A stretch of 64,000 nucleotides of DNA from a virus. The number at the start of each line of letters is the position of its first letter. Position 1 is the first letter of the stretch. Below are positions 7,661 through 15,800 of the stretch, piece by piece. Where the stretch lies: IMG/VR virus record IMGVR_UViG_3300032020_000845, positions 1 through 64,000 of that record. One strand, written 5' to 3'. A program made the position numbers and the translations under genes. The notes under the pieces are model-generated. The model saw only the letters and a list, made by a program, of their open reading frames with translations, searched no databases and was not told the DNA's origin.

Positions 7661-8817
7661 ACAATAAAAAAACAGTTGTATTCAGAGCAACAGTAGATAA
7701 TTTTTCAGGATATGGTACTGTAAGTAGAAATTTAATTCTTGCTTTTTATAAAAAGTATAAAGATTGTTTTAATATCGCTTTACAACCTCTTCAATGGTTA
7801 ACTGCTGGTGATATAGAAATTCCTCCAGAAGATTGTGAAATTCTTGATACTTTAAAAAGAAAACAATTTCCTCCAGAAGAGTCTATTCTTATTCATATGT
7901 CTATTCCTATTGAATTTCAATGGCCTCACAATTATAAAAAGTATTATGGATTTACAATGCTCGAAACTGATAAAATTACTCCTACATGGACTTATATTCT
8001 TAATCGTCTTGATGGTTGTTTGGTTCCAACTCCGTTTAACGTTAAGACTTTTATGGAAAGTGGTGTCAAAGTTCCTCTCACTATAATTCCATTTGGAGTT
8101 GATTTTAATATGTTTGCTTTGGACAAAGAACCTTTACTTTCAAAAGAAGACATTCCAACAAAGTTTAATTTCTTATGTTCTGGACAATGGACTTATGGAG
8201 ATCGTAAGAATATTGCTCAGACAATCTTGTCTTTCCTCAAGACATTTAGAACTAACAAGGAAGTTGGATTAATTGTGAAAGTATATAGTGTTGGAGCGGG
8301 AACCATGGACAAAATAAGTTGTACTGAAAAAATTAATAGTATTCGAAAACATTTAAAACTTAACCCAGACGAGGGTCCTAAAGTTTATTTAGTGCATGGA
8401 GCTTTGACAACAGAAGAAATGTCAAGATTGTATCATAATGCTCAAGTGTTTGTATTACCCAGTTCTGGAGAAGCTTTTGGAATGCCTTTAGTTGAAGCTC
8501 TTGCAAGCGGATTGCCTGTAATTACAACTGGTGGCACTGCTCCAAGTACCTTTTTGAACCCTGAGAAAACTACTCTTTTAAACTATAAATGGGTACAGTT
8601 AAGACCGGAGATGTATTGGCAACACGTATATGACCCAGGAATAATGGGTATGACGGAGCCTGATTGGAAGGATTTTGAGAAGCTAATGATAAGAGCTTAT
8701 GAAAAATATTCTATTGCAAAAAGTTTAGCCCTTGAACAGCGCCAGGAATTAATTGATCGACATTTAACATGGAATGAAAGTGCTGAGAGATTAGCATTGT
8801 TTTTGGATAATATATAA
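7657..8817 (+). CDS. glycosyltransferase, GT4-like
   Basis: A 386-residue GT-B glycosyltransferase. The N-terminus has VVFRATVDNFSGYGTVSRN, the glycine-rich acceptor loop. The segment FTMLETDKITPTWTYILN is typical of phage and bacterial GT4 proteins that wait for a two-component acceptor. The donor site SGEAFGMPLVEALASGLPVI lies near residues 268-287, with Glu residues spaced as in GT4. No export signal. The 35 nt around its start, including GGAGGTAAAAAATG, are duplicated at 7313-7347. Specificity unknown. Confidence 0.85.
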   Translation: MNNKKTVVFRATVDNFSGYGTVSRNLILAFYKKYKDCFNIALQPLQWLTAGDIEIPPEDCEILDTLKRKQFPPEESILIHMSIPIEFQWPHNYKKYYGFTMLETDKITPTWTYILNRLDGCLVPTPFNVKTFMESGVKVPLTIIPFGVDFNMFALDKEPLLSKEDIPTKFNFLCSGQWTYGDRKNIAQTILSFLKTFRTNKEVGLIVKVYSVGAGTMDKISCTEKINSIRKHLKLNPDEGPKVYLVHGALTTEEMSRLYHNAQVFVLPSSGEAFGMPLVEALASGLPVITTGGTAPSTFLNPEKTTLLNYKWVQLRPEMYWQHVYDPGIMGMTEPDWKDFEKLMIRAYEKYSIAKSLALEQRQELIDRHLTWNESAERLALFLDNI

Positions 8818-8827
8818 AAAAAATAAA

Positions 8828-9100
8828 ATGATAAAAAAATTTGTAAGAAAAATTTTATGTTGGATTGATTTTTGGTTTTATGCTCATTATGGTAAATCGT
8901 TGACTAAAATAAAGTATTTCAAAGAAGATGTACCAAATAAATATTGGGGTAAATGTTTACTTAATAATATAGAGATTGTCCCCTACCCTCTTATATTTGT
9001 TAGAGATCCTAAGACAATTGAAGTAACAGAACAAGACATAAAATGGGCAGAAGAGTTACTTCAGAAAAATGATTTTTTTAAAGAAGAAGAGGAAGGATAA
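8828..9100 (+). CDS. small basic protein, unknown
   Basis: A 90-residue protein without a recognisable family. The N-terminal 25 residues are basic and aromatic (KKFVRKILCWIDFWFYAHYGK), possibly a membrane-associating amphipathic helix. The rest is mixed charge and ends in an acidic tail (FKEEEEG). The ribosome site is weak (AAAAAAT before the ATG). It sits in the group of small genes that separates the second and third glycosyltransferases. Confidence 0.45.
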   Translation: MIKKFVRKILCWIDFWFYAHYGKSLTKIKYFKEDVPNKYWGKCLLNNIEIVPYPLIFVRDPKTIEVTEQDIKWAEELLQKNDFFKEEEEG

Positions 9101-9101
9101 A

Positions 9102-9326
9102 ATGAGTAAGACAATAGATGTGTGTGAGAACGTTTCTTTAACTAAGTTTTGGGGAGGCGATGAAGAAGGACAAATGGTTCAAATAACAGCTCCTGGAGAA
9201 TGTAGCCTTTCTTATGTTCAATTAACTCCAGAAGAAATGGATAGGTTATTAAATTGCTGGTTAAAATTTAAAAAAGAGTTTGGAAGAAATAAAAATAAAG
9301 ATAAAAATGACTATGTCAAAACTTAA
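9102..9326 (+). CDS. small phage protein, unknown
   Basis: I start this gene at the ATG at 9102, which follows GGAAGGATAAA, rather than at an earlier in-frame codon inside the preceding gene. The 74-residue product has TAPGECSLSYVQLTPEEMDRLL, resembling the small 'QLT..E...L...L' proteins common in phage early regions. There are no metal-binding or catalytic motifs. Function unknown. Confidence 0.5.
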   Translation: MSKTIDVCENVSLTKFWGGDEEGQMVQITAPGECSLSYVQLTPEEMDRLLNCWLKFKKEFGRNKNKDKNDYVKT

Positions 9327-9498
9327 ATTAATTCACGTCTATTTTGATGATGGAATTTTCTGGATTCGTCTCTTTGGGAAAGGTATATCAGTTGTTGATA
9401 AGAAAAAGTACCCTCCTCTTTTTAGTGAAAGATTTGGATATCGTAAGGTAGTTAGAATTGGTAAGTGGGGTATTGAGTGGCTAAAACAAATATATTAA
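9307..9498 (+). CDS. conserved small phage protein, unknown
   Basis: Starts at the ATG at 9307 (or 9313), overlapping the previous stop by about 20 nt. The about 63-residue product contains FWIRLFGKGISVVDKKKYPPLFSERFGYR.. then RIGKWGIEWLKQIY. From memory, the block 'FGYG..V.D....PLLFSERFGYR' recurs in small proteins of many phages, which is why I accept the gene despite its size. No function is known to me. Confidence 0.55.
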   Translation: MTMSKLKLIHVYFDDGIFWIRLFGKGISVVDKKKYPPLFSERFGYRKVVRIGKWGIEWLKQIY

Positions 9499-9517
9499 GA
9501 AAAATAAAAAAAATTAA

Positions 9518-10459
9518 ATGATTAAAATCCTTTCAAAACTTTTTCATAGTTCATATCAAAAAAATTTATCTAAGATTCCCAACACTTCATATTATCATAT
9601 TGTTGATAAAGATAATAAAGTTTGGGATAATCAAACTTTACAACCTTCGAATGTTTTTGCTATCTCTTCCGAAGAAGCATTAGCTAAACAGGAAAACTTT
9701 GATTTATTGCTTGTTGGGAGACATCCAGAAATTTTATCTTCCTATGAAGAAGGTTTTCGAAATCTTCCACGAATATTCGTAGAACAAACTCATCCATATA
9801 ACGAATGGAACATTTCTCATTGGAAAGAAAATCGTGCGAAATTTGTAGATTATACTGTTTTCATTACTAAATCAAATCTCAATGCTTGGGGCATGAAAGA
9901 GGACGATAAAAATTCAGTAATTTATCATGCTATTGATGTAAATGAATTTCCATCTTATGCAGGAGGAGAAAAATTCATCATGACTACTTGTAACGAATTT
10001 CCGAATCGCGATTGGTGTTGTGGTTATTTACTTTGGGTTAATTCGGTATGGGGTTTAAAAGATGTGAGGGTTTATGGTTATGGTAATAGGAATATTGGAG
10101 AAGCTGACAAAGGAACAATGCCCAATAATGAAATAAAAAAATTGTTGTCTAAATGTGGGGTTTATTTTAATCCTGCGACAGCTTCTCCAATACCAGTATC
10201 TACACTAGAGGCGATGGCTGTAGGTACTCCTGTCGTTTCTACTTATAATTGTGGAATGAAAGATATTTTACAAGATGGAGTGAATTCTTTAACTGCAAAT
10301 GATGCTCCTACTTTAAGAAAGAAGATTATTGAAATGTTAGAGAATCCTGGAAGGGCTAAGAAGATAGGAGAGAAAGGAAAAGAACTTGTAAGAGATATAT
10401 TCCCCCCAGAAAGATTCATCTATAAATGGGCAAAAGTTTTTGAAAGAGTAGTAAGATGA
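9518..10459 (+). CDS. glycosyltransferase, GT4-like, short
   Basis: A 313-residue GT-B type protein. The N-terminal half is divergent (EQTHPYNEWNISHW near residue 90). The C-terminal half has ASPIPVSTLEAMAVGTPVVST near residues 219-239, where the E of TLEAMAVG matches the donor-binding position of GT4, followed by the NxxxT / ENPGRAKKIGEKGKELV helix usual near the C-terminus. It is shorter than typical GT4 enzymes (350-400 aa), like several phage members. Cytoplasmic; substrate unknown. Confidence 0.8.
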   Translation: MIKILSKLFHSSYQKNLSKIPNTSYYHIVDKDNKVWDNQTLQPSNVFAISSEEALAKQENFDLLLVGRHPEILSSYEEGFRNLPRIFVEQTHPYNEWNISHWKENRAKFVDYTVFITKSNLNAWGMKEDDKNSVIYHAIDVNEFPSYAGGEKFIMTTCNEFPNRDWCCGYLLWVNSVWGLKDVRVYGYGNRNIGEADKGTMPNNEIKKLLSKCGVYFNPATASPIPVSTLEAMAVGTPVVSTYNCGMKDILQDGVNSLTANDAPTLRKKIIEMLENPGRAKKIGEKGKELVRDIFPPERFIYKWAKVFERVVR

Positions 10460-10665
10460 TAAACATTGATGTGATTAAATTTATTAAACATAATGCAATT
10501 AAAGATTATAATATTGGAAAGTTTCGAATTAAGAAAGGGGATAATATATTAAAAATTTGTTTTTCCGAAAATGACATACATAAAAGTAGAAAAGGAGTAT
10601 TACATTTAGATATATGGGGGTTAAAGTTAAGGCAATTAAAAAAGATTTTAGAGGAGGTAAAGTGA
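10456..10665 (+). CDS. small protein, unknown
   Basis: A 69-residue basic protein whose ATG overlaps the previous stop (ATGA). It contains an IKKGDNILKICFSENDIHKSRKG stretch that reads like a short beta hairpin, and it ends in a helix LRQLKKILEEVK. No family recognised. Its stop overlaps the GTG of the next gene. Confidence 0.4.
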   Translation: MINIDVIKFIKHNAIKDYNIGKFRIKKGDNILKICFSENDIHKSRKGVLHLDIWGLKLRQLKKILEEVK

Positions 10666-10874
10666 AATTTAAATTGAAAATCGAATTAGAGGCAGAAGCA
10701 GAAAGCGAAGAGAAACTTCGGCAGAATATAATGGAGCCTATGTTAGTTTTTGGGCAGGGAAAAATGACGAAAGAAGAGTTTTGGAATCGCTGGAAAAGGG
10801 AAAGGATTTGCGATTACGAATGGTATGGTTTATTTTTGACTGGTGATGATATACAAATAGAAGAAATTATATGA
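10662..10874 (+). CDS. small protein, unknown
   Basis: I choose the GTG at 10662 because GAGGAGG lies 5 nt upstream and the overlap with the preceding stop (GTGA) is the local style. An in-frame ATG at 10614 would add 16 residues without a ribosome site. The 70-residue product starts KFKLKIELEAEAESEEKLRQ and has two tryptophans in EEFWNRWKRERICDYEW. No family recognised. Confidence 0.45.
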   Translation: MKFKLKIELEAEAESEEKLRQNIMEPMLVFGQGKMTKEEFWNRWKRERICDYEWYGLFLTGDDIQIEEII

Positions 10875-10897
10875 GAAAAGTAAAATGAGGAGATAAG

Positions 10898-11419
10898 ATG
10901 AGTGAAGAAAAGATTAAAAAAGTTAATTTGACGTTTGAGGATTTACTTGACGATTATACAAATGTAAGTGTAAGAGCAGCACCAGGTGCAGATGTTGTGG
11001 TTGGTTCCTTTTACGATCTTCGTGTTTTCGAAGATGAAAGCATCGAAGAAATATGTTCAAATTATATAATTAATTGTTTGCCTGTGAATTTACATATGGT
11101 TGCAATAAAAGAATGGTGGCGTATTTTAAAACCAGGAGGTAAACTTTTTGTATTTTGTCCTGATGGAAATTTGATTTCAAAAAATTATGTAGATGGTTTA
11201 ATTAATATTATTGAATTTAATAAATTGTTATTTCAAAACAATAATCAAAACAGTATATACGCTGAATATGTACCTCGCTGTGCTTTTGATTTGCCAAGAT
11301 TAGTATTTTTATGTACATTTTATGGATTTGAGTTTGAGCAGACGGCTAAAAGACCTAATGCATATAAATATGAATTAGGGATAGAGTGTAAGAAAATCGA
11401 AACAAAATATCCTTATTAA
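10898..11419 (+). CDS. SAM-methyltransferase-like protein lacking motif I
   Basis: A 173-residue protein resembling the class I methyltransferases at 12466 and 17285 in its second half: the EWWRILKPGGKLFVFCPDG segment (residues about 68-86) is the post-II/motif III region, followed by the same late block ending in PNAYKYELG. The N-terminus lacks the LNLGCG..I.PG nucleotide-binding loop of its relatives and instead reads VRAAPGADVVVGSFYDL. It may not bind SAM, or may work with a partner. AGGAGAT precedes the ATG. Confidence 0.6.
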   Translation: MSEEKIKKVNLTFEDLLDDYTNVSVRAAPGADVVVGSFYDLRVFEDESIEEICSNYIINCLPVNLHMVAIKEWWRILKPGGKLFVFCPDGNLISKNYVDGLINIIEFNKLLFQNNNQNSIYAEYVPRCAFDLPRLVFLCTFYGFEFEQTAKRPNAYKYELGIECKKIETKYPY

Positions 11420-11420
11420 A

Positions 11421-11486
11421 ATAGCAGAAGAGATTGTGGGAGAAAGAGCCGAAGGTAAATTGAGAGTCTCGGTTCTCTTCTGCTAT
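11421..11486 (+). ncRNA. structured RNA element: 12-bp closing stem with inner hairpin
   Basis: ATAGCAGAAGAG (11421-11432) pairs perfectly with CTCTTCTGCTAT (11475-11486). Inside, AGCCGA (11447-11452) can pair with TCGGTT (11469-11474, one G-T pair) and stack directly on the outer stem. The element fills the only sizeable gap within the glycan operon and has no T-run after it, so it is not a standard terminator. It could be an RNase III site, a stabilising structure, a small RNA or a regulatory leader for the next gene. The fold is by inspection only. Confidence 0.5.
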
Positions 11487-11503
11487 AAATGTTATAAATC
11501 TTT

Positions 11504-12469
11504 ATGAAAATTATTACCACTTGCCCATTAGAATGGGCAGATACTGGTGTTTACTGGTATCTTAAAAATTTGGAATTTGTTAGTAATACTAAACATATTC
11601 CTTGGAATCAATTTCAGATTCAAGATGCTGATTTGGTTATTTCTTGTGGTATAGGAGAAGTAGATTTACTAAAGTTGAAAAGACAAAAAGTAAAAGTTGG
11701 AGTACTTTTTTGCTCTCCTTTAGCTCAAGCGCATATTGTTCCTTCTAGTCCCAATGGGGATTTGGATTCATTATTAAGATATGTAAATATGTTAAAAAGT
11801 GGAGATATTGATTATGTATTTTTAGCATCTAAACAATTAGCAGAACTTTTTAAAAATGACAAAATTATTTATTTACCTCCTCCTTTGCATTGGGAAGGAT
11901 TTCCTATTACAAAAATAGAAGACAGAAAAGGAATTGGATATTTTGGCACAATGGATAGACATAAAAATTTGGCTACAATGTTTGGAGCAGTTAAACATTC
12001 TGGAATTGAAGATCCTTTTATTATAACAGGTTCGGAAAAGATATCTATGTGTTCTTTTTTCTCACATTTATTTGATATGAAGAATATTTTTGTGTATCCG
12101 AGATTTTCAAGACCTGCTCTTTTTGAAATAATGAGTAAGGTGAAACTGGGTATCCAAATAGGTTTTTCGGAGTCTTTTTCTTATACTGTGTGGGAATCAG
12201 CAATGTTGGGAGTTCCAAGTATTGTTAGTCCAAGTATATGGTGGTATTGTGATGATCCTTTTCTTAAAAGTTATTGTATGGTTCAAAATCTTGATGACCC
12301 AATTTTGATTGGAGAAAAAATTAAAAACCTTTATCTTCTTGCTTCTATGAATAAAGATTGTGATGGTTCTGCCATATATGTTGAATTATGTAAAGTAGCT
12401 AAAAAAGTTGCTATTGAAACGATGAATAAAAATAATCAAATGATTCAAGAAATTTTTGAAAAGTTATGA
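11504..12469 (+). CDS. GT-B glycosyltransferase-like protein
   Basis: A 321-residue protein, paralogous to the one at 13868. Shared features are an LFCSPL.Q segment near residue 70, an RKGIGYFGTMDRHKNL block near residue 145 that opens the donor domain, and GFSESFSYTVWESAMLGVPSIVS near residues 220-242, which matches the GT4 'E.f...llEama.G.Pvi' donor site. No SD is seen: the start lies 17 nt after the stem of the RNA element at 11421. Its stop overlaps the next ATG (ATGA). Specificity unknown. Confidence 0.7.
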   Translation: MKIITTCPLEWADTGVYWYLKNLEFVSNTKHIPWNQFQIQDADLVISCGIGEVDLLKLKRQKVKVGVLFCSPLAQAHIVPSSPNGDLDSLLRYVNMLKSGDIDYVFLASKQLAELFKNDKIIYLPPPLHWEGFPITKIEDRKGIGYFGTMDRHKNLATMFGAVKHSGIEDPFIITGSEKISMCSFFSHLFDMKNIFVYPRFSRPALFEIMSKVKLGIQIGFSESFSYTVWESAMLGVPSIVSPSIWWYCDDPFLKSYCMVQNLDDPILIGEKIKNLYLLASMNKDCDGSAIYVELCKVAKKVAIETMNKNNQMIQEIFEKL

Positions 12470-12945
12470 AACTAAATTTAGGTTGTGGTAGTGAAATTTT
12501 ACCAGGATTTATAAATGTTGACGGTAGAAATCTTCCAGGAATAGATAAAGTTTCAGATATTAGGGATTTATCCTGGGTAAAAAATGATTCTTGCGAAGTA
12601 GTTAGAATGTCTCATATAATAGAGCATTTTAAAGAAAGTGAAATAATTAATATTTTAAAAGAATGTTTTAGGATTTTAGAAAATCAGGGAATACTTGAAA
12701 TTTATTGTCCTGATGCTAAGAAAATTGCTGCAGATTACGTAGAGGAAAAAATAGATTGTGGGGAATTTTCTAGATTGTTATTTGGCAATCAGGATTATAT
12801 AGAAAATCTTCATAAAGAGGCGATTGATAGGCTCCGGTTAGATAATATGGTAAAAGAAGTTGGGTTCGAGATTGTTGGAAGAAATCCTAGACCGAATGCT
12901 TACCTTTATGATTTGGGAAGCCAAGTAAAGAAGATTATAAAATGA
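12466..12945 (+). CDS. class I SAM-dependent methyltransferase
   Basis: A 159-residue small methyltransferase. Motif I is LNLGCGSEILPGFINVDG (residues 3-20), the form found in predicted methyltransferases of glycan clusters. It is followed by the acidic SDIRDL loop and SHIIEHF (motif II/DxxxEH region). The late block PNAYLYDLG is shared with the protein at 10898. It probably methylates a sugar or a glycan precursor. Starts on ATGA overlap and ends on ATGA overlap, so it is tightly coupled to the glycosyltransferases around it. Confidence 0.75.
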   Translation: MKLNLGCGSEILPGFINVDGRNLPGIDKVSDIRDLSWVKNDSCEVVRMSHIIEHFKESEIINILKECFRILENQGILEIYCPDAKKIAADYVEEKIDCGEFSRLLFGNQDYIENLHKEAIDRLRLDNMVKEVGFEIVGRNPRPNAYLYDLGSQVKKIIK

Positions 12946-13871
12946 AAATTTTTATTTCAGGGCCTTTGCATTCGCCAAATCAGAATGGTTTACTTATTGC
13001 AAGAGCTTTTCGAGAAATAGGGCATGAAGTTTTGACATATCCTATTGGAGCTCCTTCAGTAGATATTGTTGAAATGGTTAAACAATATAATCCGGCTTTT
13101 GTTTTACAGTGTGGAGGAAGAACTGTTTCTCCTTTACATTTATTGCCTTTAAGACAACTAGGATATAAGTTGGTTTTGTGGTATCCGGATGCGTATGGGC
13201 CAACCGCTCCTCCTGATATTGAATTTTTTAAACAGGTAAAAGGAAAATTTGATCTAATTTTGGTTGCAGTAAAAGGAATAGTTCCTCAACTTGAAGGTTT
13301 TGCTACAAAAGTTGTATGGGGACCTCAATATTATGATCAAACTTACTATAAACCAACTATTGAAAGATTGGATCCAAGATGTGAAATATATAATGTCTGT
13401 TTTATCGGACATAATAATGGAGGCATTTCTCCAGATCGAAATATTTACATTCCTAAATTGTATGAAAAGCATAGAATAAAAGTTATTGGGAGAGGTTTTG
13501 ATGTTCCTAGTATTGTTATAGAAACTAAAGAAATTGCAAATATATATAGAAATTCGAAAATTGCATTGAACTTTATTACCAAAATTAATAAATGTTCTTT
13601 ACAAATGTCTGATCGTATTTATAAGATTTTGGGTTGCTGTTCGTTTTGTTTGACCCAACCAATTCCTGGATTAGAACAATTGTTTCAAGATGGAAAACAT
13701 TTAGTAGTTTTTGATGGCTACGAAGATCTTTGTAGTAAAATCGAATATTATTTAAAACATGAAGAAGAAAGAGAAAAAATTGCAAAACAAGGACAACAAG
13801 AAGTTTTAGAGAAACATACTATTAGTACTAGAGTTCGCGAGTATTTAAAAGAAATTGAGAAAATATTATGA
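12942..13871 (+). CDS. CgeB-like glycosyltransferase
   Basis: A 309-residue protein of the spore-maturation CgeB / Glyco_trans_1_2 type. It has the N-terminal HSPNQNGLLIARAFREIGHEV acceptor-side motif, LVLWYPDAYGP near residue 80, and the C-terminal signature FQDGKHLVVFDGYEDL followed by KIEYYLKHEEEREKIAKQGQ, which is diagnostic of this family. Four such paralogues occur in the island (also 23364, 24305, 26286). Cytoplasmic GT-B enzyme; donor unknown. ATGA overlaps on both sides. Confidence 0.8.
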   Translation: MKIFISGPLHSPNQNGLLIARAFREIGHEVLTYPIGAPSVDIVEMVKQYNPAFVLQCGGRTVSPLHLLPLRQLGYKLVLWYPDAYGPTAPPDIEFFKQVKGKFDLILVAVKGIVPQLEGFATKVVWGPQYYDQTYYKPTIERLDPRCEIYNVCFIGHNNGGISPDRNIYIPKLYEKHRIKVIGRGFDVPSIVIETKEIANIYRNSKIALNFITKINKCSLQMSDRIYKILGCCSFCLTQPIPGLEQLFQDGKHLVVFDGYEDLCSKIEYYLKHEEEREKIAKQGQQEVLEKHTISTRVREYLKEIEKIL

Positions 13872-14803
13872 ATAAAATTATTGCTATCATTCCTCAAAAG
13901 TGTTTAGGGTTTGGTGGAGCTTTTTCGGTTTATGAGGGGTTAAGTCTTTTATCAGAAGTGGAATTACAAACGTTTGAAACCTTTAATCCAACAGTTGATA
14001 CAAAATTAGTTATTGGATTTGGATGGTCTCCTCCAAGAAAAGAAGGATTTAATTACAAAACAAGTTTTCTTTTTTGCTCTCCAATTCTTCAATGCGAATT
14101 TAGTAATGAATTAAATTTATTAAATGGGAAAATTCAGGAAGTAAATAAAGGTATTTTAGATTATTTATTTTTACTTCATAAACCAGATGCGGATGCTTTA
14201 AGCTCTATTTGGGGAGAAAAAATTATACATCTTCTTCCGTTATTTAACAAAAAATTACCAGAACCTCAATTTGAAAGTCGAAGAGGAATATGTTGTGTGG
14301 GCATGGCCCGCGGTAATAAAAATTATTATAATCAGGCTTTAGCAGTTGCTATTTCAGCATATGAAGATCAAGAATTATATACATTTGGGGATAAACCCGA
14401 ATTGTTTCATTTAAGTAAATCTCTTTTTAAACAAGATTGGAATTGGTTTGATTGGAAATCTAATGATGAATATTATAATATACTTAGAAGAATGAAATTA
14501 GGACTTCAGGTTTCTCTTGCAGAAAGTTTTTGTTATTTTGTACTGGAACTTGCAATGCTTAAAATACCTTCGATTGTTAGTAAAACAGTTAGTTGGTATG
14601 CTGATGATCTTGATTTAAATGATAATTGTGTTGTTGAAAATTCTAATGATCCTATTGAAATAAGAGATAGAATAAATAATATTTTAGACCATCCAGATAC
14701 TTATAGTGCTATTTGTGAAAGAAGTTATTTTGTTGCTCAAAGGATATTAAAAGATAATTTAGAAAAAACACAAAAAATTTTAGAGGATTTGATTAATGAT
14801 TAA
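13868..14803 (+). CDS. GT-B glycosyltransferase-like protein
   Basis: A 311-residue paralogue of the protein at 11504. Shared landmarks are FLFCSPILQCEF, the ESRRGICCVGMARGNKN block that opens the donor domain (about residue 136), and SLAESFCYFVLELAMLKIPSIVS (about residues 217-239). The second Glu of the GT4 E-x7-E pair is present (E..L and LELAM). It overlaps its neighbours at both ends. The divergence between the two paralogues suggests different acceptors in one assembly line. Confidence 0.7.
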   Translation: MNKIIAIIPQKCLGFGGAFSVYEGLSLLSEVELQTFETFNPTVDTKLVIGFGWSPPRKEGFNYKTSFLFCSPILQCEFSNELNLLNGKIQEVNKGILDYLFLLHKPDADALSSIWGEKIIHLLPLFNKKLPEPQFESRRGICCVGMARGNKNYYNQALAVAISAYEDQELYTFGDKPELFHLSKSLFKQDWNWFDWKSNDEYYNILRRMKLGLQVSLAESFCYFVLELAMLKIPSIVSKTVSWYADDLDLNDNCVVENSNDPIEIRDRINNILDHPDTYSAICERSYFVAQRILKDNLEKTQKILEDLIND

Positions 14804-15800
14804 TATAGTTATCCTTTCCCAGGCTGACTTTGCCGGTAGTGCTTATCAAGCAGCTTGTGCAATAAATTCTGTAAAAAAATTTAATGTGAGATGTGTTTCA
14901 ATGTCTAAGCATCCATTTGATTTTCCTCACGATATTATAATTCCTTGCCATCAAGATTCTCATAAAGGAACTTTTGCTAAAGAGTGCGAAAACTACGAAG
15001 AAGTAATGCAATTACTTAATGATGCAGATTTGATTCATCTGTGGAATGATATAGATCAGGATCCAAAATATATGGATTTTGAAAAAGGGGGAATAAATAT
15101 TCCATTAGGAAAACCAATAGTAGTAACTATGACGGGCTCTTTATATCGAAATGAACACGTTCGTTTAAATACAATTATAAAAGAAAGAGGGTATAAACTT
15201 GTAGTTCAAAATCCGATGTTACGATTTTTAGATGAGATAGAATCAGTTTTTATACCACATGCTGTAGATACTGAATTTTTACAGCCACTACAAAGAAATA
15301 ATGAAAAAATAACTTTAGGTGTTTATTTTGGTCATTATTATGCAACTGTGGGAGAAGATAGGAATTTTTTAATGTCTTGTATAAAAGATAAAAACATTAA
15401 TGTAATAGACCATTTATCAAGAAAAATTCTTTGGAAAGAACATATTGAGTTTATAAAAAATTGCGATATTCTTTATCACGGAATTAAGATAAGTGAAATT
15501 GTGAAATATATAGGAAGGTCATCATTGGAGGCAATGGCAATGGGCATTCCTGTAATAACGTTTGTTAATGAACAAAAAGCTATTGAATTATCTGAAGGAA
15601 AAATAGGAAGTTATATTCCTATTTATAATACAAAACTTGAACAATTAAAAAATCATTTAGATGAACTAATTAAAAATTTAGATTTAAGAATTGGGTTAGG
15701 TATTGACGGTAGAAAATGGGTTGAAAGACATTTCTCCTACAAAACAGTTGGAGAACAATATTCTAAAATATATGAAGAGGTATTGAATGGAATTGTTTGA
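14796..15800 (+). CDS. glycosyltransferase, GT4-like
   Basis: A 334-residue GT-B protein beginning NIVILSQADFAGSAYQAACAIN, a normal GT4 N-terminus. The middle has IVVTMTGSLYRN and a PHAVDTEFLQP donor-domain entry, the usual 'ip.GvD...F.p'. The donor site is IGRSSLEAMAMGIPVITF near residues 240-257, and the C-terminus has DGRKWVERHFSYKTVGEQYSKIYEE, the typical closing helix. It overlaps the previous gene by 8 nt and the next by 14 nt. Confidence 0.82.
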   Translation: MINIVILSQADFAGSAYQAACAINSVKKFNVRCVSMSKHPFDFPHDIIIPCHQDSHKGTFAKECENYEEVMQLLNDADLIHLWNDIDQDPKYMDFEKGGINIPLGKPIVVTMTGSLYRNEHVRLNTIIKERGYKLVVQNPMLRFLDEIESVFIPHAVDTEFLQPLQRNNEKITLGVYFGHYYATVGEDRNFLMSCIKDKNINVIDHLSRKILWKEHIEFIKNCDILYHGIKISEIVKYIGRSSLEAMAMGIPVITFVNEQKAIELSEGKIGSYIPIYNTKLEQLKNHLDELIKNLDLRIGLGIDGRKWVERHFSYKTVGEQYSKIYEEVLNGIV

